Shown here piece after piece: positions 18,201 through 25,370 of a stretch of 64,000 bases of DNA. Within the stretch, counting starts at the first letter, position 1. Each line of letters starts with the position of its first letter. The notes beneath the pieces are model-generated. The model did no database searches. It was not told where the DNA came from and saw only the letters and a list, made by a program, of their open reading frames with translations. Position numbers and translations under genes: made by a program. This DNA comes from Polyangiaceae bacterium. GTDB taxonomy: Bacteria; Myxococcota_A; Polyangia; Polyangiales; Polyangiaceae. The DNA is taken from assembly GCA_041389725.1 (NCBI GenBank), contig JAWKRG010000007.1, positions 248,001 to 312,000 of the forward strand, read 5' to 3'.

Positions 18201-18264
18201 CACGGGGATCCTTGTGCTCGGGACGTACGGCTACTTCGAATCGCTCCACGACGAGCTCGGTCAC
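15238..18264 (-). CDS. purL: Phosphoribosylformylglycinamidine synthase, PurL subunit with PurS-like N-terminus
   Basis: This 1008-residue enzyme converts FGAR to FGAM with ATP and ammonia in purine synthesis. Residues 1 to about 165 contain two consecutive PurS-like segments (each starting with a V/A-x-V strand and ending near ANPVIQTIEV-type sequence). The FGAR-AT linker (WSEHCKHKIFNARI) and two PurM-like ATP-binding halves (VETHNSPSALDPYGG; SGKDSMKND) follow. The C-terminal glutaminase of large E. coli-type PurL (about 1300 residues) is absent, so a separate PurQ is expected elsewhere. GTG 18264 is chosen because AAAGGA lies seven bases ahead and the PurS fold begins at once; an upstream ATG would overlap the divergent thioredoxin gene. 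Confidence 0.92.
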   Translation of the reverse strand: MTELVVERFEVAVRPEHKDPRADAVLEAARHYLEIAPATLRTRDVYRVQSNLDASEAERVLRELVDPVLQRGARGRLEDEGYDFAVTVGFKPGVTDPVGKSALVAVADTLGRALPADSQVYTSTLYLFKGVDRAQAERIALELLANPVIQTIEVQSAAELQSAPPDLHVPRVLGHGTRPTEPVELPDDDEALQALSDQRLLALTLPELRAIREHFLQPGQIAVRRALGLGPSPTDAELECLAQTWSEHCKHKIFNARIHYEEPGRAAELVDSVFKKYIRGATEAVAQAQAAPGLPPTPNGFLVSVFHDNAGVVTFDDDYHLVYKVETHNSPSALDPYGGAMTGIVGVNRDPFGTGLGAELLCNVWGYCFASPEWSEPLPKGLLHPRRVRAGVHQGVIDGGNQSGVPYARGWELFDARFVGKPLVFCGTVGRLPTQVTGRPGHEKAARPGDKIVMVGGRIGADGIHGATFSSAALDESAPVQAVQIGDPITQKRMFDFLLEARDAGLYTAITDNGAGGLSSSVGEMAEKPGGARLDLSLAPLKYQGLAPWEILVSEAQERMTLAVPPEHVAELLELSRRREVEATVLGEFADTGVFHVQYADKTVAHLSMSFLHEGNPRLEINARHEVRRHDEPTLDETEDLGHTLLALLERHGLASNETLARKYDHEVKALTAVKPWVGEGRDVPAEASVLLVRHDSLRGYVLAEGVNPFLSDIDAYAMATNVVDLAVRRVLCAGAPMAGIALLDNFCWPDPVASAKNPDGAYKAAQLVRACRGLYDACVAYGAPLISGKDSMKNDSTMGGVRVSVPPTLLVSALGQIDDVARAVTLDPKTPGEVVYLLGAPGVALGGSEYYRHLGSARGVRAELGMPAPYVGNDVAHVDFATTRLLYRTLTLATGAGLVQSAATPALGGLALCFARMTLASRLGMEVNLEPSAAPNAAALFSEAGGRFVVTVAPPNVAAFETLMSGRAAVRIGTVTERAQLRISRAGRTLVDVSADQLAAHFKSRLD

Positions 18265-18439
18265 GGCGGGTCCTTTCGGCAGGGGCGTGGCGGAGGGTAG
18301 CGAATGCCGCCCGCCGAATCGACCGCACCGCCCCGTCGTCAGGAAAAGGCGCCAAGTTTCCAGCATTTGCGCAAGGTGGCCGCCCGCCCTGAATCCATTC
18401 GTCCCCGGACTGGCTCCTACCCCACGGAGGACGCTGAAA

Positions 18440-18814
18440 ATGAAGATGGAGCTCACCCAGGAAAACTTCGAAGCAACCGTCAAAGAAGGCATCGTGCTCA
18501 TCGACTGGTGGGCATCTTGGTGTGGGCCCTGTCGAGCTTTCGCACCCATCTATGACCGCGTCGCGGCTCAGAACCCCGACATCACTTTCGGAAAGATCGA
18601 CACCGAGGCCGAGCCCGGCTTGGCGAGCGCGTTTCAGATCCGAGCCATCCCCACGCTGATGGCATTCAAGGATGGCGTGCTGGTGTTCGAGCAGGCGGGG
18701 ATGATGCCCGCCCTCGCGCTCGCGGAACTGGTAGACAAACTTCGCAAGCTAGACATGGTCGAGGTCAAGAAGAAGCTGGCAGAGCACCAGAAGGAGCACG
18801 CGGCCCAAGCGTGA
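18440..18814 (+). CDS. trxA: Thioredoxin with charged C-terminal tail
   Basis: This 124-residue cytosolic thioredoxin has the active site WCGPC at about residues 28-32 and the cis-proline motif IRAIPTLMAF. It reduces protein disulfides using thioredoxin reductase. The last 20 residues form a Lys/Glu/His-rich tail beyond the normal fold (VEVKKKLAEHQKEH), which is unusual for TrxA. ATG 18440 follows the ribosome-binding site GGAGG nine bases upstream. The gene is divergent from purL and lies 43 bases before the sigma factor gene. Confidence 0.9.
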   Translation: MKMELTQENFEATVKEGIVLIDWWASWCGPCRAFAPIYDRVAAQNPDITFGKIDTEAEPGLASAFQIRAIPTLMAFKDGVLVFEQAGMMPALALAELVDKLRKLDMVEVKKKLAEHQKEHAAQA

Positions 18815-18857
18815 CTCTCGCCTGGCACAACCCTGCACAAAGCCTTACGATGAGTGA

Positions 18858-19637
18858 GTGTCTGATCTAGTTTCTCGCGCCCAAGAAGGAGACGCGGATG
18901 CGCTCCGGGAATTGCTCACTGACCTGGGGCCGAAGGTCCACCGCTTCGGCCTCAGGTTGTGTCGCTCGGAGGCCGACGCCGAGGATGCCACCCAAGAAAC
19001 CCTCTTACATCTGGCCACGCGCCTGAGGGATTTCCAGGGGCGCTCCGCGCTCTCCAGCTATGCCTTCACCGTCGTGCGTACGGCGTGCAATCGCCGCCGT
19101 CGAGGCTTGAAGAACCAGCACCACGAAGTGCTCAGTGAAGCGCTCGTGGACGGGCACAAGGACCCCGAGACCCGGGTAGTCGACGCCGACTTGGCCCGGC
19201 GCGTCGACCGCGCGCTGGAGCAGTTGCCCGAGGAGTATCGCGAGGTGCTCTGGCTGCGAGATGCCGAGGGCTTGACCGCGCCGGAGACTGCCGAGGCCAT
19301 CGGCCTGAGCGTCGCCGCCGTGAAGAGCCGTCTGCATCGCGCGCGCCGCGCTCTGAAGGATGCACTACATCCAGTACTCGCGCCCTCGGATGCCGGCCAG
19401 CAGTGCCCCGACGTGGCCGAGCTGCTTTCGCAGCAACTCGAGGGAGAGCTGACCCCGGACGCCTGTGACCGCATGCAGCGACATCTGGATGGTTGCAGCG
19501 ATTGCGACGCGACCTGTCGTGCCCTCAAGCAAGCGCTCCACGTCTGCCGCCAGAGCAGCCACGACCGCGTCGTGCCCGAGTGCGTGCGCAACGCAGTGCA
19601 AATCGCCCTCGACGCGTATCGCGACGGGCAGCGCTAG
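18858..19637 (+). CDS. ECF sigma factor with C-terminal zinc-finger anti-sigma-like domain
   Basis: The 259-residue protein has sigma region 2 (about 10-80, with EDATQETLLHLATRL) and region 4 (about 115-170, with LPEEYREVLWLRDAEGL and the helix-turn-helix VAAVKSRLHRARRAL). The remaining roughly 75 residues carry Cys-rich sequence with CDRMQRHLDGCSDC, matching the HxxxCxxC zinc motif of zf-HC2 anti-sigma factors. So a zinc-binding anti-sigma-type module is fused to the sigma factor and could sense redox or metal state in cis. The GTG start at 18858 gives the normal N-terminus. Its end overlaps the convergent TlpA-like gene by four bases. A thioredoxin gene lies just upstream, which fits a redox theme. 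Confidence 0.88.
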   Translation: MSDLVSRAQEGDADALRELLTDLGPKVHRFGLRLCRSEADAEDATQETLLHLATRLRDFQGRSALSSYAFTVVRTACNRRRRGLKNQHHEVLSEALVDGHKDPETRVVDADLARRVDRALEQLPEEYREVLWLRDAEGLTAPETAEAIGLSVAAVKSRLHRARRALKDALHPVLAPSDAGQQCPDVAELLSQQLEGELTPDACDRMQRHLDGCSDCDATCRALKQALHVCRQSSHDRVVPECVRNAVQIALDAYRDGQR

Positions 19638-20149
19638 CGCTGAGAGGCAGCGTCGATAGCGGCGGCGAGGGTGTTCTCGTCCACGCCTTCTTTGCCGACC
19701 CAGGTCACGCGGCCACTCTTGCCGACCACGAAGGTGGCGGGGAGCTCGGAAATGCGAAAGCGTCCCGCCAGTACGCCTCCGCGATCGAACACGACGGGGA
19801 ACGTCAGCCCGTACTGACTCACCATTTCGCGCGCGTCGCTCTCGCGCTCGTCCACGCTGATGCCGAGGAAGGTGACGTCCGTGCGCTCGTGCGCCAAGGT
19901 CTGGGTGGCTGGCAGCGTCTTCATGCACGGCTTGCAGTACTTCGCGAAGAACTTCACCACCACGACCCGCCCGGAAAGTTCGGCGCTTTTCACCTGCGTG
20001 CCATCCAGAGCATCACGGCGGAACTCGGGCAGCGGATGCTCCAGCAAGGGGCTGGCCGCGCTCTTTGGCAGCGAGGACGAAGTGCTGGCACCCGAGCAGC
20101 CGACGGCCAGGCCCACCAGCAACACGCCGCAGAACGACAATCCACGCAT
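19634..20149 (-). CDS. TlpA/ResA-like thioredoxin-fold lipoprotein
   Basis: The 171-residue protein has a signal peptide with lipobox (LAVGC, Cys about 18) and a thioredoxin fold with active site CKPC in VVVKFFAKYCKPC, plus FLGISVDERE and the cis-Pro segment ELPATFVVGKSGRV. It is likely a membrane-anchored disulfide reductase or oxidoreductase on the periplasmic side, as in cytochrome c maturation or envelope redox repair. It is the last gene of a minus-strand run, 22 bases after the kinase stop. Confidence 0.85.
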   Translation of the reverse strand: MRGLSFCGVLLVGLAVGCSGASTSSSLPKSAASPLLEHPLPEFRRDALDGTQVKSAELSGRVVVVKFFAKYCKPCMKTLPATQTLAHERTDVTFLGISVDERESDAREMVSQYGLTFPVVFDRGGVLAGRFRISELPATFVVGKSGRVTWVGKEGVDENTLAAAIDAASQR

Positions 20150-20170
20150 GCGGTCGAGACTACTCCGGGC

Positions 20171-21511
20171 TCAAGGAGCGACGAAGCCGAATACGACCCA
20201 ACCGATGACCGCAATGGCCAGCAAGGCAAACCCGAGCACCACCACTGCACCGAGGCCGTAGCGACTCTTGGGCCGCCCGGGTGAGAGCGCAGACGGCGCA
20301 CTCGATGGGCTAGCAGCGAGAGGAGGAAGAGCGTCGAGAGGCGGCGTCGAATCCTGCAAAGCAGGGGCAACCCGCGGTGGAGCGCTCGCCTCGGCGGCGG
20401 GCCCTGGCGCGCCGAGGGCGAGCCGCGGATCGTCCACGGTGGGTTCGAGGGAGACCCGCGCCGCTTCGGCCGGTTCCGTGTCGGCGTCGACGAGGGCGGC
20501 CGTCGCCGCTGCGTCCAGGGGTCGCGTGGGCGCACCGCGATCCACCTTGGGGAGGTTGGCGGCACCAGGGAGCGGCTGGGTTCCCACCACGGCGGCCGTA
20601 CCGGTAGTCATGGGCCGCGAGGTGATCTTGGCGGTTCGTTCCGCCAGCTCGCGCCCCTTGTCCCCGGCCAGCGGTGCCAAAGCCAGCGCAAGTTCCGCGA
20701 CGCTGCCGTAGCGCTGCTCGCGATCCGGCTGCAGACAGCGATCGACGACGTCGTACAGGGCTTCGGGCAACCCGTGAGCGAGCTGCCGCAGGTCGTCTCG
20801 CTGTCCCGCCGGGATCTTGCCGAGGATCTGGTCCAGGTCGTCGCCGTCGAAGGGTGCCTTCCCCGAGAGCAGACGGAACAAAACGCAACCCAGGGACCAA
20901 ATGTCCGCACGCGCATCGACCGTCCGCGAACTGTAGAGTTGCTCTGGCGACATGTAACGCGGTGAGCCGAGGAAGACACTGGCCCCTGTCAGGTTGGACC
21001 GACTCTTCGTGGACTTCGCGATGCCGAAGTCCAGCACCTTGACTCGCGAGGATCCGTCCAGCCGCTTCGCCAGAAAGAGATTCCCCGGCTTCAGGTCGCG
21101 ATGCACCAATCCGCGCGCGTGAGCTTCCGCCAAGCCCGAGCAGGCCTCGAGCAGCCAGAATACGACTTCTTCGTGCGCGACTTCCTTGCGACGGGCCAGC
21201 ACCTGGGAGAGGTCTTCCCCGTCCAGGTACTCCATCACCATGAAGGGCGTGCCGTCCTCGCGTCGACCGACATCATGCACGCGCACCACATGGTCGCTTT
21301 GCAGGGTGGCCAAGGCACGAGCCTCACGAAAGAAGCGCTGCTCGGTCTCCAGATCCGCCAGCACGCCTTCCTTCAGCAACTTGATGGCGACCCGCTGACC
21401 GAGATCCGCGTGACGCGCCGCCACGACCACGCCCATGCCACCACTGCCGAGGACGCGTTCGACCACGTACTTCTCGCCAATACGCGTTCCTGCCTCGACC
21501 TCAGCGGTCAT
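20171..21511 (-). CDS. Membrane-anchored Ser/Thr protein kinase
   Basis: This 446-residue Hanks-type kinase has a glycine loop VLGSGGMGVV (about 21-30), the ATP lysine in VAIKLLKE, catalytic HRDLKPGN, DFGIA and the APE-region equivalent MSPEQL. The catalytic domain ends near residue 270. A Pro/Ala-rich juxtamembrane region of about 140 residues and one C-terminal membrane helix (LGAVVVLGFALLAIAVIGWVVFG) follow; no extracellular sensor domain is left after the helix. Cytoplasmic signalling is the likely role. ATG 21511 (MTAEVEAG) is chosen over an upstream ATG because kinase homology begins 14 residues later and GGGACGAC precedes it. Confidence 0.92.
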   Translation of the reverse strand: MTAEVEAGTRIGEKYVVERVLGSGGMGVVVAARHADLGQRVAIKLLKEGVLADLETEQRFFREARALATLQSDHVVRVHDVGRREDGTPFMVMEYLDGEDLSQVLARRKEVAHEEVVFWLLEACSGLAEAHARGLVHRDLKPGNLFLAKRLDGSSRVKVLDFGIAKSTKSRSNLTGASVFLGSPRYMSPEQLYSSRTVDARADIWSLGCVLFRLLSGKAPFDGDDLDQILGKIPAGQRDDLRQLAHGLPEALYDVVDRCLQPDREQRYGSVAELALALAPLAGDKGRELAERTAKITSRPMTTGTAAVVGTQPLPGAANLPKVDRGAPTRPLDAAATAALVDADTEPAEAARVSLEPTVDDPRLALGAPGPAAEASAPPRVAPALQDSTPPLDALPPLAASPSSAPSALSPGRPKSRYGLGAVVVLGFALLAIAVIGWVVFGFVAP

Positions 21512-21579
21512 GTCGTCCCAGCTAACGCGAAAGACAACGTGGCGGCAAGGCCTTGAAGATCCGCTGCGCGCGGCGGCGC

Positions 21580-22647
21580 TCACATGCAGTCGTAGCGCGT
21601 GTAGCTGACGCCACTTTCGCTGCGGAGCGCCTGCATCACCCCTCCCTCGTCGAGCACGACGTAGTCGCGAAAGGACTCCTCGGGCAGCGTGTTCGCAGGC
21701 AGCAAGGCGCTGCCCGTGGGAACACCCGTCAGTCCGTCCAGGCAGTACAAGACGACTTCAGCCGCATCCTCCACGCCCCGCACCTCAGCGGCGAAGTAGA
21801 TGGTCCCCTTTCGATCGGCATCGAGCAGGACAATCAGATTGACGTGTGAACCAAGACGCAGCTCCCGCGTGAAGCGATGGGTTTCCGTCGCTCGTTCGAC
21901 GGAAACGACGTAGACGCGTCCCGCGGCTGCATCGATGATGCCGGCCTTCAGGTAGGACAGCCCATCACGCGTTGGCCGCCCGGGGATCTCGCTGCGGGGC
22001 TGTGCCGTGGCCCCAGACGTGTCGCCGAGCTTCACCAGCGGCCCGTGCCCTCGCTCCACGTAGACGTCCTTGCCATCGACGAAGACGCCGGTGACGCTGC
22101 CCGTATCCGAAACCCCTTCTCCTTCGAGAGGCAGTTTGCCGATCTGCTTGCCCGAGGCATCGTAGATCGCGACCGTCTTGTCACGAAATCGATCGAGCAC
22201 GGCCGCGGAGCCGTCCTCACCTACCGCCACGTCCTCGGGGTTCACCAGATCGATGGCTTGCACCTGCGTGGGTTGGCCCTCCTGCCGACGCACCAGACGG
22301 CCATTGACGCCATCGAGCACGGTCATGGTGCCCTTGCCGTCCAAGGCGAAACTCATGGGTCCAACGGGATTACCCTCGACCGGACGCTCGCGGCCCAAGT
22401 CGTCCGGACCGGACCCCCAGCCAGCGAAGAACGTGGGAGCGCTGGCCTTCGCCCGCGCCGGTGCCGCCGACGCGCTGGCCACGATCGCCGGGGCCGGCTC
22501 GGCGGGCGTCTCGACAGCTCGCGCTTGATCCGAACTCGATGCCTTTGCAGACGACGCCGCAAGCTTCGCCTTGTCTTCGCGTGTGGAAACCCACAGCACG
22601 CCTGCGGCGACGACTAGCGCCAGTGCCGCCAACCACCAACGGCGCAT
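21580..22647 (-). CDS. Exported beta-propeller-like protein of unknown function
   Basis: The 355-residue product begins with a membrane segment or signal anchor (RRWWLAALALVVAAGVLWVS). After an Ala/Ser-rich linker comes a region with recurring blade-like sequences: FALDGKGTMTVLDGVNGRL, VAVGEDGSAAVLDRF, GVFVDGKDVYVERG, TIYFAAEVRGVEDA. These resemble NHL/six-bladed propellers that bind ligands or proteins. The last residues contain DCM. The start ATG 22647 is chosen because the upstream extension lacks a signal peptide and runs into the neighbouring gene. It lies 68 bases before the kinase start and 11 bases after the stop of the upstream SH3/NlpC gene, so co-transcription is likely. Confidence 0.7.
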   Translation of the reverse strand: MRRWWLAALALVVAAGVLWVSTREDKAKLAASSAKASSSDQARAVETPAEPAPAIVASASAAPARAKASAPTFFAGWGSGPDDLGRERPVEGNPVGPMSFALDGKGTMTVLDGVNGRLVRRQEGQPTQVQAIDLVNPEDVAVGEDGSAAVLDRFRDKTVAIYDASGKQIGKLPLEGEGVSDTGSVTGVFVDGKDVYVERGHGPLVKLGDTSGATAQPRSEIPGRPTRDGLSYLKAGIIDAAAGRVYVVSVERATETHRFTRELRLGSHVNLIVLLDADRKGTIYFAAEVRGVEDAAEVVLYCLDGLTGVPTGSALLPANTLPEESFRDYVVLDEGGVMQALRSESGVSYTRYDCM

Positions 22648-22658
22648 GCGGCCGCCCG

Positions 22659-23762
22659 TCAGTATCCCGAGCGACGAATCGCGTGATAGGCCGAGGAAGC
22701 GGTGCGATAGCCCTTGATGCAGCCTGCAGCGCAACCCTTGCACTCGTAGGCGTACATCGAGCCCCACCCGTCACCGCTGGAGTACACGAAGATGTGACCC
22801 GCGCCACCGGAACGATACACCAGCGCGTCCGCCTGCTTCACCGCGCCTCGGGACACGGTCTTCCATTGGCTCGTGTCCTTCACGAAGTCAGCGGTGCTGT
22901 AGGGATGACTGTCCGTCGTGAGCGACGTATTGCTCGACGGCACCTGCCACACCTTGGCCACCAGACCGGAACAATCGCCGCCGTAGCTACCGCTATGCGA
23001 GCAGTTGGGACACGAACCCGAGCAGGAGCCGGGGCTGCCCTGGGGACCGGCAGCCTTGAAGCGACCGTGTCCCCACCAGTAGGAAAACCCGGTGCTCGCT
23101 GCCGCGCGGGCCATTGCGTCAGCGATGACGCCGGAGCCGCCAGTCGTGCCGCCGCCGCTGGTGCCGCCACCACTCGTCCCGCCACCCGTGGTGCCACCAC
23201 CACTGCCGGTGCTGTAGTACTTGGCGGAACTCCATCCGACCGTGTTGCCGTACTGCACGTTGTAGAAACCATTGCTGGGATTGGGGTTGATCAGGGAAAC
23301 CTGTGAACCCGTCGTGACGACAGCCAGCACTTTGTACGAGGTCGAGGGACCGCTGCGCAGGTTCACGTCAGTCGTCGCTGTCAGCAACGATCCGGTAGGT
23401 TGACTCCCCGTGGTGCCACCGACCGGCTCGTAGTACTTGCCATAGCTCCAACCAACGGTCCCATTGTGGTCGATCTTGTAGTAGCCGTTGCTGGGCGAGC
23501 CGCTGACCACGGTGACCTTCGAGCCCTTCGCTACCACGTGCAGGACTTTGTAAGACGTCGAAGCACCGCTGCGCAGATTGACGTTGCCCGTCGCGCTGAG
23601 CACGGTGCCGACGGCAACGTTTCCGGTCAGGCCCTCTCCATTGACATCGGCGTCCTCCGCTAGCTCTTCGGAGTCGGGGGCTGGTGCCATTGCAGGCGCG
23701 CAACCAAAGGGCGCGGCAACGACACAGGCGACAGCGACGACGTACCAGCGAAGACTCTTCAT
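22659..23762 (-). CDS. Exported protein with two bacterial SH3 domains and NlpC/P60-like domain
   Basis: The 367-residue protein starts with a signal peptide (lipobox-like AAPFGC). Two SH3b repeats follow: GTVLSATGNVNLRSGAS and LLTATTDVNLRSGPS, each ending in a VGWSYGKYY/VGWSSAKYY motif. A Gly/Thr-rich linker leads to a C-terminal domain with GGDCSGLVAKVW (possible catalytic Cys) and GGAGHIFVYSS (possible catalytic His), the pattern of NlpC/P60 or CHAP peptidases. An extra Cys cluster (CSGSCPNC) precedes the catalytic Cys. It probably cleaves peptidoglycan stem peptides. ATG 23762 has GGAGG eight bases upstream. Confidence 0.8.
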   Translation of the reverse strand: MKSLRWYVVAVACVVAAPFGCAPAMAPAPDSEELAEDADVNGEGLTGNVAVGTVLSATGNVNLRSGASTSYKVLHVVAKGSKVTVVSGSPSNGYYKIDHNGTVGWSYGKYYEPVGGTTGSQPTGSLLTATTDVNLRSGPSTSYKVLAVVTTGSQVSLINPNPSNGFYNVQYGNTVGWSSAKYYSTGSGGGTTGGGTSGGGTSGGGTTGGSGVIADAMARAAASTGFSYWWGHGRFKAAGPQGSPGSCSGSCPNCSHSGSYGGDCSGLVAKVWQVPSSNTSLTTDSHPYSTADFVKDTSQWKTVSRGAVKQADALVYRSGGAGHIFVYSSGDGWGSMYAYECKGCAAGCIKGYRTASSAYHAIRRSGY

Positions 23763-23903
23763 CGGCTTTTCCTCCAGGGGCGAGCAGGGGCGCAGTCCTC
23801 TAAGCACGCAACGTGCCTAAAGCGCCGTCGCGCAGAGGTGCAAGAATCCGGGAAACGAGGACGGTGCGACAATGTAGGCAGATCTGCGTATTCCCGGAGT
23901 CGT

Positions 23904-23932
23904 CTGGACGCCGTCCAGGATCCGTCCGGACG
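23904..23932. promoter_or_regulatory. Two tandem palindromes in the divergent promoter region
   Basis: CTGGACG-C-CGTCCAG (23904-23918) is followed by the perfect palindrome CGTCCGGACG (23923-23932); both contain CGTCC/GGACG half-sites, with centres about 17 bases apart. They lie between the divergent genes starting at 23762 and 24012, so they may be operator sites for one or both. A DNA hairpin function is an alternative. Confidence 0.35.
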
Positions 23933-24011
23933 AGCGGGACAATCGAGTCAGCTCGGCAGCCATTTGGTGGCTCGCCGGGCTGGCCGGCATCTTGCTAACA
24001 TTGATTTTGGA

Positions 24012-25193
24012 ATGCTGCGCCTCGCGACAGCGCTGTTCTTCGTGGCCGTCGCAGTGCTGGCTTGCAGCGCTGGGGACGTAGCGGAGCCGATTGCGTCCAG
24101 CGACGATGCGCTGGTGGTTGGCGGCTGCCAGTGCGTGTCGTCCGGGAGTTGTTCACAGCTCAGCTACTCCGACGTGCCCAGCGACGGTCAGTACGTGGTG
24201 ACCACCTTTGGGGGCGGCACGGACACCCACTCCATGTCGTGCGGGGGCGTGGCAGACGCGACGTGGGCCTACGTCGCGGGCAGCGCCCGCTTTTCATGCG
24301 GGACGAAGCTGCTGGTGGAAGCGAACGGCAAGAGCTGCGTCGCACTCGTGAGCGACTGCGGGCCCAACCGCTGCGTGGAAGAAGCGGCCGCTGGATCCTG
24401 CAGCGACCATTTTCCGGTGCTCGACGTCAGCCCGTACATCACAAAGTACCTGCTGGGGCAATCGGCCGCTGGCTGGAGTGAGAACAAGCTGGTGCACGCG
24501 ACGGTCGCCGACCCCAGTGCCGTGGTGGGGTGTCCAGGCAAGAGTGGGTCGACCGGAACGGGCGGCGGAGGCAGCACAGGTGGCGGAGGCACGGGCAACA
24601 CCGGTGCGGGCGGCAGCGGAGGAAGCTCGGCGTCGTGCGTGGCTCCGACCTGCTACGGCTGCGCCGATTGCTATGATCAGTGCTTGTGCCTAGTGGGCAA
24701 TCCGGCGGTATGCGCAGGAGTGTGCGGCGCGGGCACGGGAGGCAACACCGGCGCAGCGGGCGCGGGAGGCGGTAGCGCAGGCTTGGGTTCCAAAGGAGAC
24801 GTGGGCGACGAAGGACTCTGCACGGCGCCCGCATGCTCGGGCTGCGAAGGCTGCGATGATCTGTGCTTGTGCGAGGGCAACGACCCGGCCACGTGCGCGC
24901 AGCAGTGCGGAACAGCGCCGAGTTCTGCGGTTTGCGCGGCACCGACCTGTGGCAACTGCGGCGGTTGCCACGAGGCCTGCGCCTGCAACGGCCTCGATGC
25001 TGCCGTGTGTGCGAACTTGTGCGGCGCGCCCGACAGCCCCGTGGCGGCAACCCCGGCCGACCCAGAATCCTGCGCGGCGGGCAGCTTCGTGGGCAAGCAG
25101 CAGCGTGGGTACGCGGCCGAGCGCTGGCCCTACCTGGCTCTACTCATGCTGGGATTGCTGCGGCGTCGACGCTCCCGCTCGGCTCGGAGCTAG
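24012..25193 (+). CDS. Exported double-psi-barrel-like protein with three Cys-rich modules and C-terminal sorting signal
   Basis: The 393-residue product starts with a signal peptide (LFFVAVAVLACSAG; lipobox possible). Residues about 40-180 contain YVVTTFGGGTDTHSMSCGG and CVALVSDCGPNRCVEE, a pattern compatible with an expansin/RlpA-like double-psi beta-barrel; this fold call is tentative. A Gly/Thr linker and three copies of a Cys-rich module (starting near residues 209, 270 and 308) follow. The C-terminus is a hydrophobic helix ending in RRRRSRSARS, like the tripartite sorting tails of MYXO-CTERM proteins. It probably is a surface protein acting on or binding cell-wall or matrix polymers. 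The start has no strong ribosome-binding site. Confidence 0.65.
   Translation: MLRLATALFFVAVAVLACSAGDVAEPIASSDDALVVGGCQCVSSGSCSQLSYSDVPSDGQYVVTTFGGGTDTHSMSCGGVADATWAYVAGSARFSCGTKLLVEANGKSCVALVSDCGPNRCVEEAAAGSCSDHFPVLDVSPYITKYLLGQSAAGWSENKLVHATVADPSAVVGCPGKSGSTGTGGGGSTGGGGTGNTGAGGSGGSSASCVAPTCYGCADCYDQCLCLVGNPAVCAGVCGAGTGGNTGAAGAGGGSAGLGSKGDVGDEGLCTAPACSGCEGCDDLCLCEGNDPATCAQQCGTAPSSAVCAAPTCGNCGGCHEACACNGLDAAVCANLCGAPDSPVAATPADPESCAAGSFVGKQQRGYAAERWPYLALLMLGLLRRRRSRSARS
24636..25025 (+). repeat. Three Cys-rich protein modules
   Basis: Three segments encode about 31 residues each with the pattern C-x-A-P-x-C-x-x-C-x-x-C-x-x-x-C-x-C, then C-x3-C-G. They begin at 24636, 24819 and 24933. The first two are separated by a Gly/Ala-rich spacer, the last two by only a few residues. 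Copies differ in sequence, so the duplication is old. Confidence 0.7.
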
Positions 25194-25370
25194 CAGCCTC
25201 AAACGCTCCCGCTGGGCTCGGGTTCGCTGCCAGCGGAGTCTTGAACCACTGTCCTTGCCCTCGAAATCGCTGAGAATCGCGGTTTGGGGGCGAGGTGGCG
25301 ACCTATCCCGTACAGTTTGCAAATCCCTCGGCGCCCTCGCGCGTAGTCAGTATCTCCGGAGGCTAACAAG

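Noticed and set aside
18850..18870. Six-codon open frame ATG...TAG overlapping the sigma factor start
   Set aside because: Too short to judge; could be a leader peptide but no supporting sign is visible.
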